From Brooklawnia sp032229645 (GTDB lineage: Bacteria > Actinomycetota > Actinomycetes > Propionibacteriales > Propionibacteriaceae), in the NCBI GenBank assembly GCA_963722295.1, contig CAVRLB010000001.1, forward strand, positions 496,001 through 560,000: a stretch of DNA of 64,000 bases, given 5' to 3'. This document shows positions 26,747 to 35,071 of the stretch, in pieces; positions within the stretch are counted from its first letter, which is position 1; each line of letters begins with the position of its first letter. The translations under genes and the position numbers were made by a program. The notes beneath the pieces were generated by a model. The model had not been told where the DNA came from, searched no databases, and saw nothing but the letters and a program-made list of their open reading frames with translations.

Positions 26747-27526
26747 TTGAACGAGAAGTTCGAGATCACGCTCACCGTCAACGACGGCATCGGCGTGCTC
26801 GAATGGGCGGGCCAGACTGATCAAGCGACATTGGATCGCGCAGTCAGTCTGGCCGCCGACGACGCCTTGATCGGACGCGAGGTCGATCGCCTGGAGGTGC
26901 AGATACCCGCCGACGATCAGATGGCCATGCGGGCGTTGCATCGGGCACGCTTCCGTCGCGAGGGATGCCGCCGCAACGCGGTACGCAGACCAGACGGCGG
27001 CTGGCAGCACGTTTTCATCTATGCCCGGCTGGCCATCGATCAAGTCTACGGTCCCGACGGTTTCAGTGGCGTGATGAATACTGTGCTGCCCACGCACCGG
27101 CTGATCGGACACGTGCTCTTCCGCGACCAAGCCGGACGAATCCTGCTGGTCGAGACCACCTACAAGGACGACTGGGAACTGCCCGGTGGGGTCGTCGAAC
27201 CCAACGAGACACCGCGGGCGGGCGCTGAGCGTGAGGTGCTCGAAGAACTCGGCATTGGGGTGCGGCTCGCTCAGCCGCTGGTGGTCGACTGGATGCCTCC
27301 CTACCTGGGCTGGGACGACGCAGTGGAGTTCATCTTCGATGGCGGCGTTCTCGACCAGGCCACCATCGACCAGATGGAGCTGCCCGAGACGGAGATCCGC
27401 GCCTTTCGCTGGGTCTTCGAAGACGAGATGGACGACCACATCTTCTCCCTGTCGTCCAGGCGGCTGCACCGGCTGCTGGCCGGGCCCACCACCATCTACA
27501 CCGAGGACGGCCGCGAGTTGCCGTGA
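26747..27526 (+). CDS. NUDIX hydrolase with N-terminal acetyltransferase-like region
   Basis: The C-terminal half (residues about 115-255) is a NUDIX domain with a complete box, GX5EX7REUXEEXGU, read as GVVEPNE...REVLEELGI. Such enzymes hydrolyse nucleoside diphosphates linked to another moiety. The N-terminal 110 residues (ALHRARFRREGCRRNAVRRP, VFIYARL) look like a degenerate GNAT acetyltransferase end, though no acetyl-CoA loop is clear. The start is TTG 26747 with GAGGG eight bases upstream, 11 bp after the glgB stop. The substrate is unknown; nucleotide sugars are a reasonable guess from context only. Confidence 0.85.
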   Translation: MNEKFEITLTVNDGIGVLEWAGQTDQATLDRAVSLAADDALIGREVDRLEVQIPADDQMAMRALHRARFRREGCRRNAVRRPDGGWQHVFIYARLAIDQVYGPDGFSGVMNTVLPTHRLIGHVLFRDQAGRILLVETTYKDDWELPGGVVEPNETPRAGAEREVLEELGIGVRLAQPLVVDWMPPYLGWDDAVEFIFDGGVLDQATIDQMELPETEIRAFRWVFEDEMDDHIFSLSSRRLHRLLAGPTTIYTEDGRELP

Positions 27527-27530
27527 CGGG

Positions 27531-27661
27531 CAGCGGCTACCGGAAGTAGCAGGGGCTACCGACCCGCACACTCTTCGACGCAGCGGCTACCGGAAGTAGC
27601 AGCGGCTACCGACCCGCACACTCTTCGACGCAGCGGCTACCGGAAGTAGCAGCGGCTACCG
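27531..27661. repeat. 50-bp tandem repeat, about 2.6 copies
   Basis: Units at 27531-27580 and 27581-27630 differ at a single base, and a third partial unit ends near 27661. Each unit holds GCTAC-CGGAA-GTAGC, a 5-bp hairpin, and two copies of GCGGCTACC or a variant. A reverse complement GGTAGCCGC at 27720-27728 could pair with any of them. It fills the gap between the convergent NUDIX gene and the thioredoxin-TPR gene, and is probably length-variable. Confidence 0.9.
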
Positions 27662-27785
27662 AAGCTCCGGCAGCCTTTGCGATTCTCGGCAGTCGCTGCC
27701 AAGACGACCGGTTATTCTCGGTAGCCGCCGTGTTCGCCGAGGTCCAAACGCAGCGTCGACGCGTGCTGGCGAGCCCGGACGAAGC

Positions 27786-28697
27786 TCAGAACAGCGCCAT
27801 CGACAACGCCCGGCGGGCCTTCTTGACCACAGGGTCGGTCGGATCGGCCGTCTCGAAGAGTTCGACCAGCCGCGCGCGAACCCGCTCGCGGTCCTCCCCC
27901 GCGGTACTTCGCACCAGATCGACCAGCCGACCGAATGCCCGTTCGGCGTTGCCGGTGATCAACTCCAGATCGGCAGCCGCGAATTGCAGGTCGAGATCGT
28001 CCGGGGCGGCGTCCGCTTTCGCGATCGTCTCGGGATCGACATCGGAGGTGCGCATCAACAACGCGGCCTGCGCACGTCCTGCCTGAGCCTCCGCATCACG
28101 GGGGTTGGCCTTCAGCAGCCGGTCGAACTCGTCCACGGCCTTCGCGAAGTCGCCCGCCTGAAGAGCCTCATCGGCAGCGGCGAAACGCGGATCAAGGGTC
28201 GGCTGGCCGTCGGTACCGGCTGCGGCTGCAGGCGATGATTGCGGCTGGGCGCGTCCGGACAAGCCGTTGGCCACCGCGATCTGAGCGACCTGGTCGAGCA
28301 ACGCCGCGATATCCGCCTTGTCTCGGGTGCCCTGAAAGAGCGGCGCCAGCTGACCGCCGATGAGCGCAACCACGGTCGGCACCGCCTGCACACCGAGCGT
28401 CTGCGCGATCCGCGGCTGGGTTGCGATATCGACGACACCCAGCAGCATGCGTCCAGCAAGCCCATTCACCAGGTCGCCAAGGTCGTTCACGACCTGCTTG
28501 CTGGCCCGGTCGTCGCCAGTGACGAAAGCCATGATGACCGGGTACTGCGTCGACTGCTGCGCGACGGACTCGAAGACCGACTCGGTCACCTCTATCACAT
28601 AGCTGCCGCCAGCAGTGGCGGGCTGAGTGCCGGCCGAGGTGGCAAGGGAGGACAGATCAATGGCCCCGGGACGCGAAAAACTCTGATCAGCGTTCAT
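27786..28697 (-). CDS. Thioredoxin-fold/TPR protein (YbbN/CnoX-like)
   Basis: The 303-residue protein has a thioredoxin-like domain at about residues 30-140 (VFESVAQQSTQYPVIMAFVT, then VQAVPTVVALIGGQL with the cis-Pro). A C-terminal TPR-like helical region follows at about 170-300 (EALQAGDFAKAVDEFDRLLKANPRDAEA). The CxxC active site is absent, so it is not an oxidoreductase. Homologues act as chaperone-like partners of protein-folding factors, and that role is inferred. Start ATG 28697, divergent from pgm. Confidence 0.88.
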   Translation of the reverse strand: MNADQSFSRPGAIDLSSLATSAGTQPATAGGSYVIEVTESVFESVAQQSTQYPVIMAFVTGDDRASKQVVNDLGDLVNGLAGRMLLGVVDIATQPRIAQTLGVQAVPTVVALIGGQLAPLFQGTRDKADIAALLDQVAQIAVANGLSGRAQPQSSPAAAAGTDGQPTLDPRFAAADEALQAGDFAKAVDEFDRLLKANPRDAEAQAGRAQAALLMRTSDVDPETIAKADAAPDDLDLQFAAADLELITGNAERAFGRLVDLVRSTAGEDRERVRARLVELFETADPTDPVVKKARRALSMALF

Positions 28698-28771
28698 GCG
28701 CCCATTCTTCCACCGTCGCCGAGTACCTAAGAACTATTACGAAACCGGCGCTCAGGCGGCAAGATAGAGCC

Positions 28772-30406
28772 ATGGCTCATCCACGCGCCGGCCAATTGGC
28801 CGATCCCTCCGACTTGATCAACGTCGATGAAGTACTCGGCGCCTACTATGACTTGGTGCCTGACCCCACAAATCCCGACCAGGCGGTCTCCTTTGGAACC
28901 TCCGGCCACCGTGGGTCAAGCCTCGATACTGCATTCAACGAAGCGCATATCGCATCCATCACCCAAGCGATCATCGAGTACCGCGCCGGCCAGGGCACCA
29001 CCGGTCCCCTGTTCATCGGCAAGGACACTCATGGTCTGTCGCTTCCGGCTTGGAAGACGGCCATCGAGGTGCTGGTCGCCAACGGCATCGAGGTGCTCGC
29101 CGAACGCGATGACGAATACACCCCGACCCCCGCCGTCTCCCGCGCCATCATCCGCTATAACCGCGAACACGCCGGTGGCCCGCAGTCCGATGGCATCGTG
29201 GTCACCCCATCCCACAATCCCCCGCGCGATGGCGGCTTCAAGTACAACCCGCCGAACGGCGGCCCGGCCGACACCGACGCGACCGGATGGATCGCCGATC
29301 GCGCCAATCAGCTGATGGCCAACTACAAGACGATCTCCCGTGTTCCCTATGAGCAGGCCGCTGCCAAGGTCGTCCGCTATGACTACCGCACCCCGTACTG
29401 CACTGAACTCGCCCAGGTTGTCGATATGGAGGCGATCAAGGCGTCCGGACTGCGCATCGGTGCCGATCCGATGGGCGGAGCGTCGGTGCAGTACTGGCAG
29501 TTCATCTCAGAGAACCTGCTGCCGAACCTGACGGTCGTCAACAACGTCGTCGATCCCACCTGGTACTTCATGACGCTCGACACCGACGGCAAGATCCGGA
29601 TGGACTGCTCGTCGCCGAACGCGATGGCTTCCCTGGTGGCCAACCGCAACGCGTACGATCTGTCGACCGGCAACGATGCGGATTCCGACCGGCACGGCAT
29701 CGTCACCCCGGATGCGGGCCTGATGAACCCGAACCACTATCTGGCAGTGGCGATTCAGTACCTCTTCGGCAATCGGCCGGGTTGGCCTGCCACCACCGCG
29801 ATCGGCAAGACCCTGGTCTCCAGTTCCATGATCGACAACGTCGCCCAGCTGCTCGGACGCACGCTGGTCGAGGTGCCGGTGGGGTTCAAGTGGTTCGTCC
29901 CCGGATTGATCTCGGGCGACCTCGGCTTCGGGGGCGAAGAGTCCGCGGGAGCGTCCTTCCTCGAATTCGACGGTTCGACCTGGACGACCGACAAGGACGG
30001 CCTGATCCTCGACCTGCTGGCCAGCGAGATCACCGCGAAGACCGGGTTGACCCCGTCGCAGCATTACAACAAGCTCGTCGACCAGTTCGGTACCTACTTC
30101 TATGCCCGCATCGACGCCGAGGCGAACCGTGAGCAGAAGGCGCGCCTCAAGGCGTTGGCGCCCGAAGATATCAAGGCCGCAGAGCTCGCCGGAGATCCGA
30201 TCACCCACGTCTACTCGCATGCGCCGGGCAATGACGCTGCCATCGGCGGCATCAAAGTCACCACCGACGCCGGGTGGTTCGCCGCTCGTCCCTCGGGCAC
30301 CGAGGACAAGTACAAGATCTACGCCGAGAGCTACCGCAGTGCGGAGCATCTGGCAGCGATGCAGGATGCGGCCAAGCAGGTCGTTTCCGAAGCTCTGGAC
30401 GCCTGA
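28772..30406 (+). CDS. pgm: Phosphoglucomutase (alpha-D-glucose specific)
   Basis: Pgm interconverts glucose-1-phosphate and glucose-6-phosphate, linking GlgP to glycolysis and to sugar-nucleotide synthesis. The 544-residue protein has VTPSHNPPRDGG with the phosphoserine, GNDADSDRHGIV with the Mg-binding aspartates, FGGEESAGASFL for sugar binding and RPSGTEDKYKIYAES for phosphate binding. It is the long Pgm type of E. coli, not the short PMM/PGM type. Start ATG 28772; no strong Shine-Dalgarno was seen. Confidence 0.96.
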   Translation: MAHPRAGQLADPSDLINVDEVLGAYYDLVPDPTNPDQAVSFGTSGHRGSSLDTAFNEAHIASITQAIIEYRAGQGTTGPLFIGKDTHGLSLPAWKTAIEVLVANGIEVLAERDDEYTPTPAVSRAIIRYNREHAGGPQSDGIVVTPSHNPPRDGGFKYNPPNGGPADTDATGWIADRANQLMANYKTISRVPYEQAAAKVVRYDYRTPYCTELAQVVDMEAIKASGLRIGADPMGGASVQYWQFISENLLPNLTVVNNVVDPTWYFMTLDTDGKIRMDCSSPNAMASLVANRNAYDLSTGNDADSDRHGIVTPDAGLMNPNHYLAVAIQYLFGNRPGWPATTAIGKTLVSSSMIDNVAQLLGRTLVEVPVGFKWFVPGLISGDLGFGGEESAGASFLEFDGSTWTTDKDGLILDLLASEITAKTGLTPSQHYNKLVDQFGTYFYARIDAEANREQKARLKALAPEDIKAAELAGDPITHVYSHAPGNDAAIGGIKVTTDAGWFAARPSGTEDKYKIYAESYRSAEHLAAMQDAAKQVVSEALDA

Positions 30407-30459
30407 TCGGAGCCCAACCCTCACGTTTCGTCGACAATCCACTATGAAAGGATCAACGC

Positions 30460-30903
30460 ATGGAAAACTCTGATCTGTTCGTATGTATCGATCACGTCGC
30501 ATATGTCAGCCCCGACAACGAAGAGGCCGTGAAGTACTACACCGAGGTCTTCGGATGGCACGAAATTCACCGCGAAATCAATGATGAGCAGGGTGTCTTC
30601 GAGATCATGATGGCCCCGGCCGCTGAGTTGACCGAGCACATGACCCAGATCCAGCTCATTCAGCCGACCCGCCCGGATGCCACCACTGCGAAGTGGCTGG
30701 AGAAGAACCGCCCCGGTCTGCACCATATGGCGTGGCGCGTTGCGGACATGGAGACCGCGGCGGCCACCTTGCGCGAGCGCGGCGTCAAGCTGCTCTACGA
30801 CGAGCCCCGCATCGGTACCGGTGGCTCCAAGATCAACTTCATTCACCCGAAGTCGGGCAAGGGTGTGCTGATCGAGATCGTGCAACCCGGTACCGGTCAC
30901 TGA
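30460..30903 (+). CDS. mce: Methylmalonyl-CoA epimerase
   Basis: This enzyme interconverts the (2R)- and (2S)-methylmalonyl-CoA epimers between methylmalonyl-CoA mutase and the carboxyl-transfer step of propionate metabolism. The 147-residue glyoxalase-fold protein has metal ligands in CIDHVAYVSPD (His), EHMTQIQLIQ, GLHHMAWRV (His) and VLIEIVQ (Glu). It closely recalls the Propionibacterium enzyme (EIMMAPAA, TLRERGVKLLYDEP, HPKSGKGVLIE), which is the best single taxonomic clue here. AAAGGAT precedes the ATG. A strong terminator follows. Confidence 0.96.
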   Translation: MENSDLFVCIDHVAYVSPDNEEAVKYYTEVFGWHEIHREINDEQGVFEIMMAPAAELTEHMTQIQLIQPTRPDATTAKWLEKNRPGLHHMAWRVADMETAAATLRERGVKLLYDEPRIGTGGSKINFIHPKSGKGVLIEIVQPGTGH

Positions 30904-30931
30904 AGCTGATCGGTTTCAGTCAGTCAACCCA

Positions 30932-30961
30932 CTGTGGGGTGTCCGTTAGGGCACCCCACAG
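30932..30961 (+). terminator. Terminator after methylmalonyl-CoA epimerase
   Basis: A stem of 10 perfect pairs, CTGTGGGGTG with CACCCCACAG, extends inward by three more pairs (one G-U) around a GTTA loop. It is followed by CTGTTGTTGCT, a moderately T-rich tract. It lies 28 bp past the epimerase stop and before the DivIVA-like gene. Confidence 0.85.
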
Positions 30962-31001
30962 CTGTTGTTGCTAACCTCGGATGGGACGTGAGGAGTTCGC
31001 G

Positions 31002-32438
31002 ATGACCGATACCGCTGGCGAGGAATACACCGAAGACACCGGCCTCAATCTTTTCGATGACAGGGCCAGCGCCGCTGGTAGTTTCCCGCATGCGATGCTG
31101 GGATACGACAGACCAACGGTTGACAACTATGTTCGCGACATTGAGCAGCAGGTTTCCACGCTGCGTCAACTCACCCGCCACCTGCGTGCGGAACTCGCAC
31201 TGGCACAGCGGGAACACGGCGACACCGATTTCACCCGGCTGGGTTCGCATGCCACCCAGATGCTGCGGGCGGCCGAAGCACAGGCCTCCGATCTGATCAG
31301 CAGGGCAGCCTCCGAGGCAGAGCGCATCAAGGAAGAGGGACACCGCGTAGCGTCCGATCTGCGTGCCGCCGCACAGACCGAGGCCGACGACATTCGGGTC
31401 GAGACCCTTGGCAATCTGCGTACCATGCGCGAGCAGTTGGACGCCGAGATCACCCAGGCGCGCGCGGCAACCCAGCGCGACTGCGATGCACTCGTGGACG
31501 CTGCCAAGACCCAGGCCCAGGGGCTGATCGACGAGGCCTCGCACAACAGCACGCTGGCCACCTCGCAAGCGACGACAGCCGCGCGACAGCTGGCCGAGCA
31601 GGCCGCACGGGACGCTGAACAGGCACGTGGTGCGGCCAAGGTCCAGGCCGATGAACTGTTTTCCACCTCTAAGGCCGAGGCCGACAACGTGCTTCGCAGC
31701 GCGCGGACCCAGGCCGAAGAACTGCTGCGCGGCACGCGGGCCGAGGCCGACGAGATCAAGCAGAAGACCCACGCGCAGGCGCAAGCCCAGATCAAGTCGG
31801 CCAACGCTGAGGCCAAGCAGGTTGCCGAGAAAGTCGCCGCTTTGATGGCGGACGCCAATGAGCAGCACGCGAAGGCGACGGACGCCGTGGCCGAGGCCGG
31901 CGGTCAGGCCAGCAAGATCCGTTCGGACGCCATGTCTGCGGCCGAGGACTTGCGGGCGAAGGCGGCGGCCGAGACAGAGAGCCAGGTGGCTGCGTCCCAT
32001 CGGCAGGCGACCATGATGAAGGATCGGCTCGAAGAGCAGTTCGCCTGGCGCAAGGAGCAGTTGGAACGCGAGGTGGCGATCCTGCTACAGCGCAAGGACT
32101 CGATTATCGCCCAGATGTCCAACCTCCAGCAGATGGCGTTGGAAGCGACCTCCGATTACCCCAACACCGATCCGTTCACCGCCCCGGCGGCCGACGCGGC
32201 TCAGTCAGGGGCTGCGGATCCCAACCGGCAGTGGCTTTCCGGATCGACCCAGCAGGGCGTGGCTCAGCCAAACGAGCCGACAACGGTGATCCGCAGCGAT
32301 CCGAACGCCGCGCCGACCGCGGTGATCCCGCAGGCTACCCACGACCGGGCGACTTCCACAGATGCAGATGCGAACTCAACGGCGGTCATCCCGGCCGACG
32401 ATGGCACCGAGCACACCAAGGTCATCCACCAGGACTGA
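31002..32438 (+). CDS. DivIVA-like coiled-coil protein with T-x-V-I tail motifs
   Basis: The 478-residue protein begins with an acidic segment, then MLGYDRPTVDNYVRDIEQQV, a DivIVA-type N-terminal membrane-binding/dimer motif. Nearly continuous Ala/Glu/Gln-rich coiled coil follows (residues about 45-385). The C-terminal tail is acidic, Pro/Ala-rich and holds four T-x-V-I motifs (TTVI, TAVI, TAVI, TKVI). It resembles actinobacterial polar-growth scaffolds (Wag31, Scy/FilP type), so a role in cell pole or wall organisation is inferred. ATG 31002 has GAGGAG six to seven bases upstream; an ATG at 30981 is less likely. Confidence 0.82.
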   Translation: MTDTAGEEYTEDTGLNLFDDRASAAGSFPHAMLGYDRPTVDNYVRDIEQQVSTLRQLTRHLRAELALAQREHGDTDFTRLGSHATQMLRAAEAQASDLISRAASEAERIKEEGHRVASDLRAAAQTEADDIRVETLGNLRTMREQLDAEITQARAATQRDCDALVDAAKTQAQGLIDEASHNSTLATSQATTAARQLAEQAARDAEQARGAAKVQADELFSTSKAEADNVLRSARTQAEELLRGTRAEADEIKQKTHAQAQAQIKSANAEAKQVAEKVAALMADANEQHAKATDAVAEAGGQASKIRSDAMSAAEDLRAKAAAETESQVAASHRQATMMKDRLEEQFAWRKEQLEREVAILLQRKDSIIAQMSNLQQMALEATSDYPNTDPFTAPAADAAQSGAADPNRQWLSGSTQQGVAQPNEPTTVIRSDPNAAPTAVIPQATHDRATSTDADANSTAVIPADDGTEHTKVIHQD

Positions 32439-32448
32439 ACCGAGGGCG

Positions 32449-32486
32449 CGCGGAGGATCGGCCCTTAGAAGAGCCGATCCTCCGCG
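32449..32486. terminator. Terminator shared by the DivIVA-like gene and nucS
   Basis: A perfect 14-bp stem (32449-32462 with 32473-32486) encloses the 10-nt loop CCTTAGAAGA. The right arm lies inside the last codons of nucS and the loop contains its stop codon. The hairpin therefore serves the plus-strand gene as a terminator while also being coding sequence on the minus strand. Confidence 0.8.
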
Positions 32487-33178
32487 TGATCCAGGCCGCG
32501 CAACGCATCGTAATCGACCACCACACAGGAGATGCCCCGGTCGGTCGCAACCGTACGGGCCTGAGGTTTGATCTGCTGAGCGGCGAAGACGCCGCGAACC
32601 TCGCCCAGCAGCGGGTCGCGGTTCATCAGCTCAAGATAGCGGGTCAGCTGCTCGACGCCGTCGATCTCGCCACGCCGCTTCACCTCGACCGCGACATAGC
32701 AGCCGAGTTCGTCACGGCACAGCAGGTCGACCGGGCCGATCGCGGTCATGTACTCGCGCTGCACCACGCTCCAGCCGTCACCGAAAGCCGCAGGGTTTTC
32801 CGCGAGCAACGCTTGCAGATGGGCCTCCACGCCGTCCTTGCGTAGCCCAGGATCAACGCCGAGCTCGGTCGTGAAGTCGAGTTCGATCTCGCCCAGGCTG
32901 ACCTGCAAGAAGTCGCCGCTCTTGGCGCGGATCGTCCATACCTCGCGTATCCGCGGATCGACATCGGCAGTCGTCGCGCTCAGCTCGGCCTGATCTGCGG
33001 GCGTGACGGTCATCGTGCATGGCGGGCTCATCCAGTTCAATGGCTTGTACGCGCGATCATCGGCATGCACCGAGACCGATCCGTCCGCTTTCACCATGAT
33101 CAATCTGCGCGCCATCGGCAGATGAGCCGTCAATCTGCCGCCATAGTCCACTTGGCATTCCCCGATCACCACACGCAC
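32465..33178 (-). CDS. nucS: Mismatch-specific endonuclease NucS (EndoMS)
   Basis: NucS cuts both strands at mismatches and, with the beta clamp, provides the non-canonical mismatch repair of Actinobacteria that lack MutS/MutL. The 237-residue protein begins VRVVIGECQVDYGGRLTAHLP and contains KADGSVSVHADDRAYKPLNW and WTIRAKSGDFLQV. Its nuclease motif is PVDLLCRDELGCYVAVEVKRRG (residue count above 20 avoided in part: core Asp, Glu, Lys at DLLC and EVKRR). The start is GTG 33178; a TACGGT box lies 7 nt upstream, suggesting a leaderless mRNA. Confidence 0.94.
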   Translation of the reverse strand: MRVVIGECQVDYGGRLTAHLPMARRLIMVKADGSVSVHADDRAYKPLNWMSPPCTMTVTPADQAELSATTADVDPRIREVWTIRAKSGDFLQVSLGEIELDFTTELGVDPGLRKDGVEAHLQALLAENPAAFGDGWSVVQREYMTAIGPVDLLCRDELGCYVAVEVKRRGEIDGVEQLTRYLELMNRDPLLGEVRGVFAAQQIKPQARTVATDRGISCVVVDYDALRGLDHAEDRLF

Positions 33179-33229
33179 GGCGTCCACCGTACCCCAAGCC
33201 GCTCCCGGCGCACGCGGTAAGGTGATCGG

Positions 33230-33505
33230 GTGGCCAAACGTCCCAGCAAGCACACGCGTCCGCCTCGTCCGCTGCGTATGGACCACTTCAACACCTCGGC
33301 CAGCAAGACAGACGGACGATGGGTGGTGCGCCAGGTTCGCGCCGAGAACGCCACCAAGACCTATATCTGTCCCGAATGCGAGAACCCGATCCAGCCGGGT
33401 ACCCCGCACATCGTCGCCTGGCCGCATACTCCCCCACTCGGTTCGACCTCTGGCGTCGACTACCGCCGACACTTCCACAGCTATTGCTGGCAGCGCAGGA
33501 GATGA
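33230..33505 (+). CDS. Small zinc-ribbon-like protein
   Basis: The 91-residue basic protein has CPEC near residue 47 and a C-terminal HFHSYCW, giving a likely zinc-binding Cys/His set. I recognise a widespread actinobacterial small protein often labelled 'ATP/GTP-binding' without clear support; no P-loop is present here. The start is GTG 33230 with AAGGTGA upstream. It is divergent from nucS with 51 bp between starts, and its stop is one base before the hydrolase ATG, so those two form an operon. Confidence 0.8.
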   Translation: MAKRPSKHTRPPRPLRMDHFNTSASKTDGRWVVRQVRAENATKTYICPECENPIQPGTPHIVAWPHTPPLGSTSGVDYRRHFHSYCWQRRR

Positions 33506-33506
33506 G

Positions 33507-34295
33507 ATGACACGACTGCACGCGATCGAAATCGGTCACGGGCCCACCCGGTTGGTCTTCTTGCATGGGGTCTTCGGCCAGGGCAAGAACTTCGGAAATG
33601 TCGCCAAGCTGCTCGCAGACCAGGCCACCAGCGTCCTGCTCGACTTGCCCAACCACGGACGTTCGCCGTGGACGGATCGCTTTGACCTCGATCTCTTCGC
33701 CGACCTGGTCGCCGGCGAATTGCGGGCACGCGACACGCAAGCCGAGCCGGTTACGCTTATCGGACATTCGATGGGCGGGAAGGTCGCCATGCGACTCGCC
33801 CTTCGCCATCCCGGTTTACTCAATCGACTCGTGGTGGCCGATATGTCGCCGGTGGCCCGTGGCGACGACGGCGAGTTCCAGCACCTGGTCGACTCATTGC
33901 TCCGCATCGACCTTGATCGCATCACCACCCGCAAGCAAGCGGACGAGGCACTGTCCGCCGATGTGCACGATGCCGCAGTCCGCGCGTTCCTGCTGCAGAA
34001 TCTGCACCGCACCCCAACCGGCGACGGCTGGCGGTGGCTGGCCAATCTGGGCCTGCTGCAGGCGTCCATCGACAAGCTCGTGGGCTGGCCGCCGATCAGC
34101 GGCCGGTGGCATGGCCCGGTGCTGTGGCTACGCGGAGCGAACTCCCTGCACGTTCAACCCGCCGACGAGCCGATCATGCGGAGCTATTTTCCCGCCGTCC
34201 AGCTCATCACCATTCCGGAGGCCGGGCACTGGATCCACGCCGACCAACCGCAGGCCGTCGCCTCGGCCATCGCCGAGTTCATCAGCCGAGGCTGA
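33507..34295 (+). CDS. Alpha/beta hydrolase
   Basis: The 262-residue alpha/beta hydrolase has FLHGVFGQGKNFGNVAKLL (oxyanion HG motif), the nucleophile elbow GHSMGGK (Ser about 90), DMSPVARG and the late catalytic His in EAGHWIHADQP. It resembles YbfF-type esterases. The natural substrate is unknown. The start at ATG 33507 directly follows the upstream stop, with AGGAGATG just before it. Its last 14 bases overlap the convergent cyclophilin gene. Confidence 0.9.
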   Translation: MTRLHAIEIGHGPTRLVFLHGVFGQGKNFGNVAKLLADQATSVLLDLPNHGRSPWTDRFDLDLFADLVAGELRARDTQAEPVTLIGHSMGGKVAMRLALRHPGLLNRLVVADMSPVARGDDGEFQHLVDSLLRIDLDRITTRKQADEALSADVHDAAVRAFLLQNLHRTPTGDGWRWLANLGLLQASIDKLVGWPPISGRWHGPVLWLRGANSLHVQPADEPIMRSYFPAVQLITIPEAGHWIHADQPQAVASAIAEFISRG

Positions 34296-35025
34296 CGCGA
34301 TCGATCTTTGCCTCGGCGATCGGACTGGGCGAGGCGTCCTTCGAAACGCCCCGGGAGGCAATCGTGGTGACGACGTCCAGCGACGCCTGGTCTATCGTCC
34401 CGAAGACCGTGTAGTCGGGCGGCAGAGGTGAATCCGCCCAGACGATGAAGAACTGCGAGCCATTGGTGTCGGCTCCCGCATTCGCCATCGCGACCACGCC
34501 CGCGGTGTACTGCTCGTTACCGGTCAGCTCGTCCGGGAAGCGATAGCCCGGACCGCCCATGCCGGTGCCGGTGGGATCACCGCACTGCAGGATATAGATG
34601 CCGCTGTCGACCAGCCGATGACACACTGTGTCGTCATAGAACCCCTGCTTGACCAGCGCCTCGAACGAGTTCACGGTACATGGCGCCGCAGCCCGATCCA
34701 TGGTGATCGTCACCGGACCGGCCGACATATCGACAGTCGCGGTGAGCGTGCCTGTGGCCAGGACGTCGGTTGCGGGCGGAGGATCGACCGGCTTGGCCCG
34801 CTGGCCGCCGGCAGAGTAGGTGCAGCTGACCGTCTCGCTCAACGCGCTGGCGGTGCCTGCCGAAGGCGACGCACCCTGCGAAGCCGACGCCGGGCTGCTC
34901 GCCGCGCTGCTGGCCGGTGTGGCGGCCGGGGTGCTGGTCTCCACTGGTCCGCTCGCACAAGCCGAGAGTGCAATGGTCGCGCAGCCGGCCACCAATCCCA
35001 CCACTGCTCGCCTGCTCAGTGTCAT
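34282..35025 (-). CDS. Cyclophilin-type peptidyl-prolyl isomerase, lipoprotein
   Basis: The 247-residue protein has a lipoprotein signal peptide (MTLSRRAVVGLVAGCATIAL, lipobox LSAC) and a Ser/Ala/Pro-rich linker at residues about 25-60. A cyclophilin domain with FYDDTVCHRLVDSGIYILQCGDP, GTGMGGPGYRFPDEL and GSQFFIVWADSPLPPDYTVFG follows. It should catalyse prolyl isomerisation of exported proteins at the membrane surface. AGGGGA precedes the ATG. Its end overlaps the convergent hydrolase gene by 14 bp. Confidence 0.93.
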   Translation of the reverse strand: MTLSRRAVVGLVAGCATIALSACASGPVETSTPAATPASSAASSPASASQGASPSAGTASALSETVSCTYSAGGQRAKPVDPPPATDVLATGTLTATVDMSAGPVTITMDRAAAPCTVNSFEALVKQGFYDDTVCHRLVDSGIYILQCGDPTGTGMGGPGYRFPDELTGNEQYTAGVVAMANAGADTNGSQFFIVWADSPLPPDYTVFGTIDQASLDVVTTIASRGVSKDASPSPIAEAKIDRVSLG

Positions 35026-35071
35026 CTATTCGTCCCCTCGTGCCGGCCATCGGCCAGGTAGGCTTTCGGTC

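Noticed and set aside
27531..27661. CRISPR array
   Set aside because: The repeats are contiguous 50-bp tandem units with no unique spacers and no cas genes nearby.
34904..35071. Cobalamin riboswitch upstream of pduO
   Set aside because: Only 46 bp separate it from the divergent cyclophilin start and a leaderless promoter fits; no B12-box was seen.
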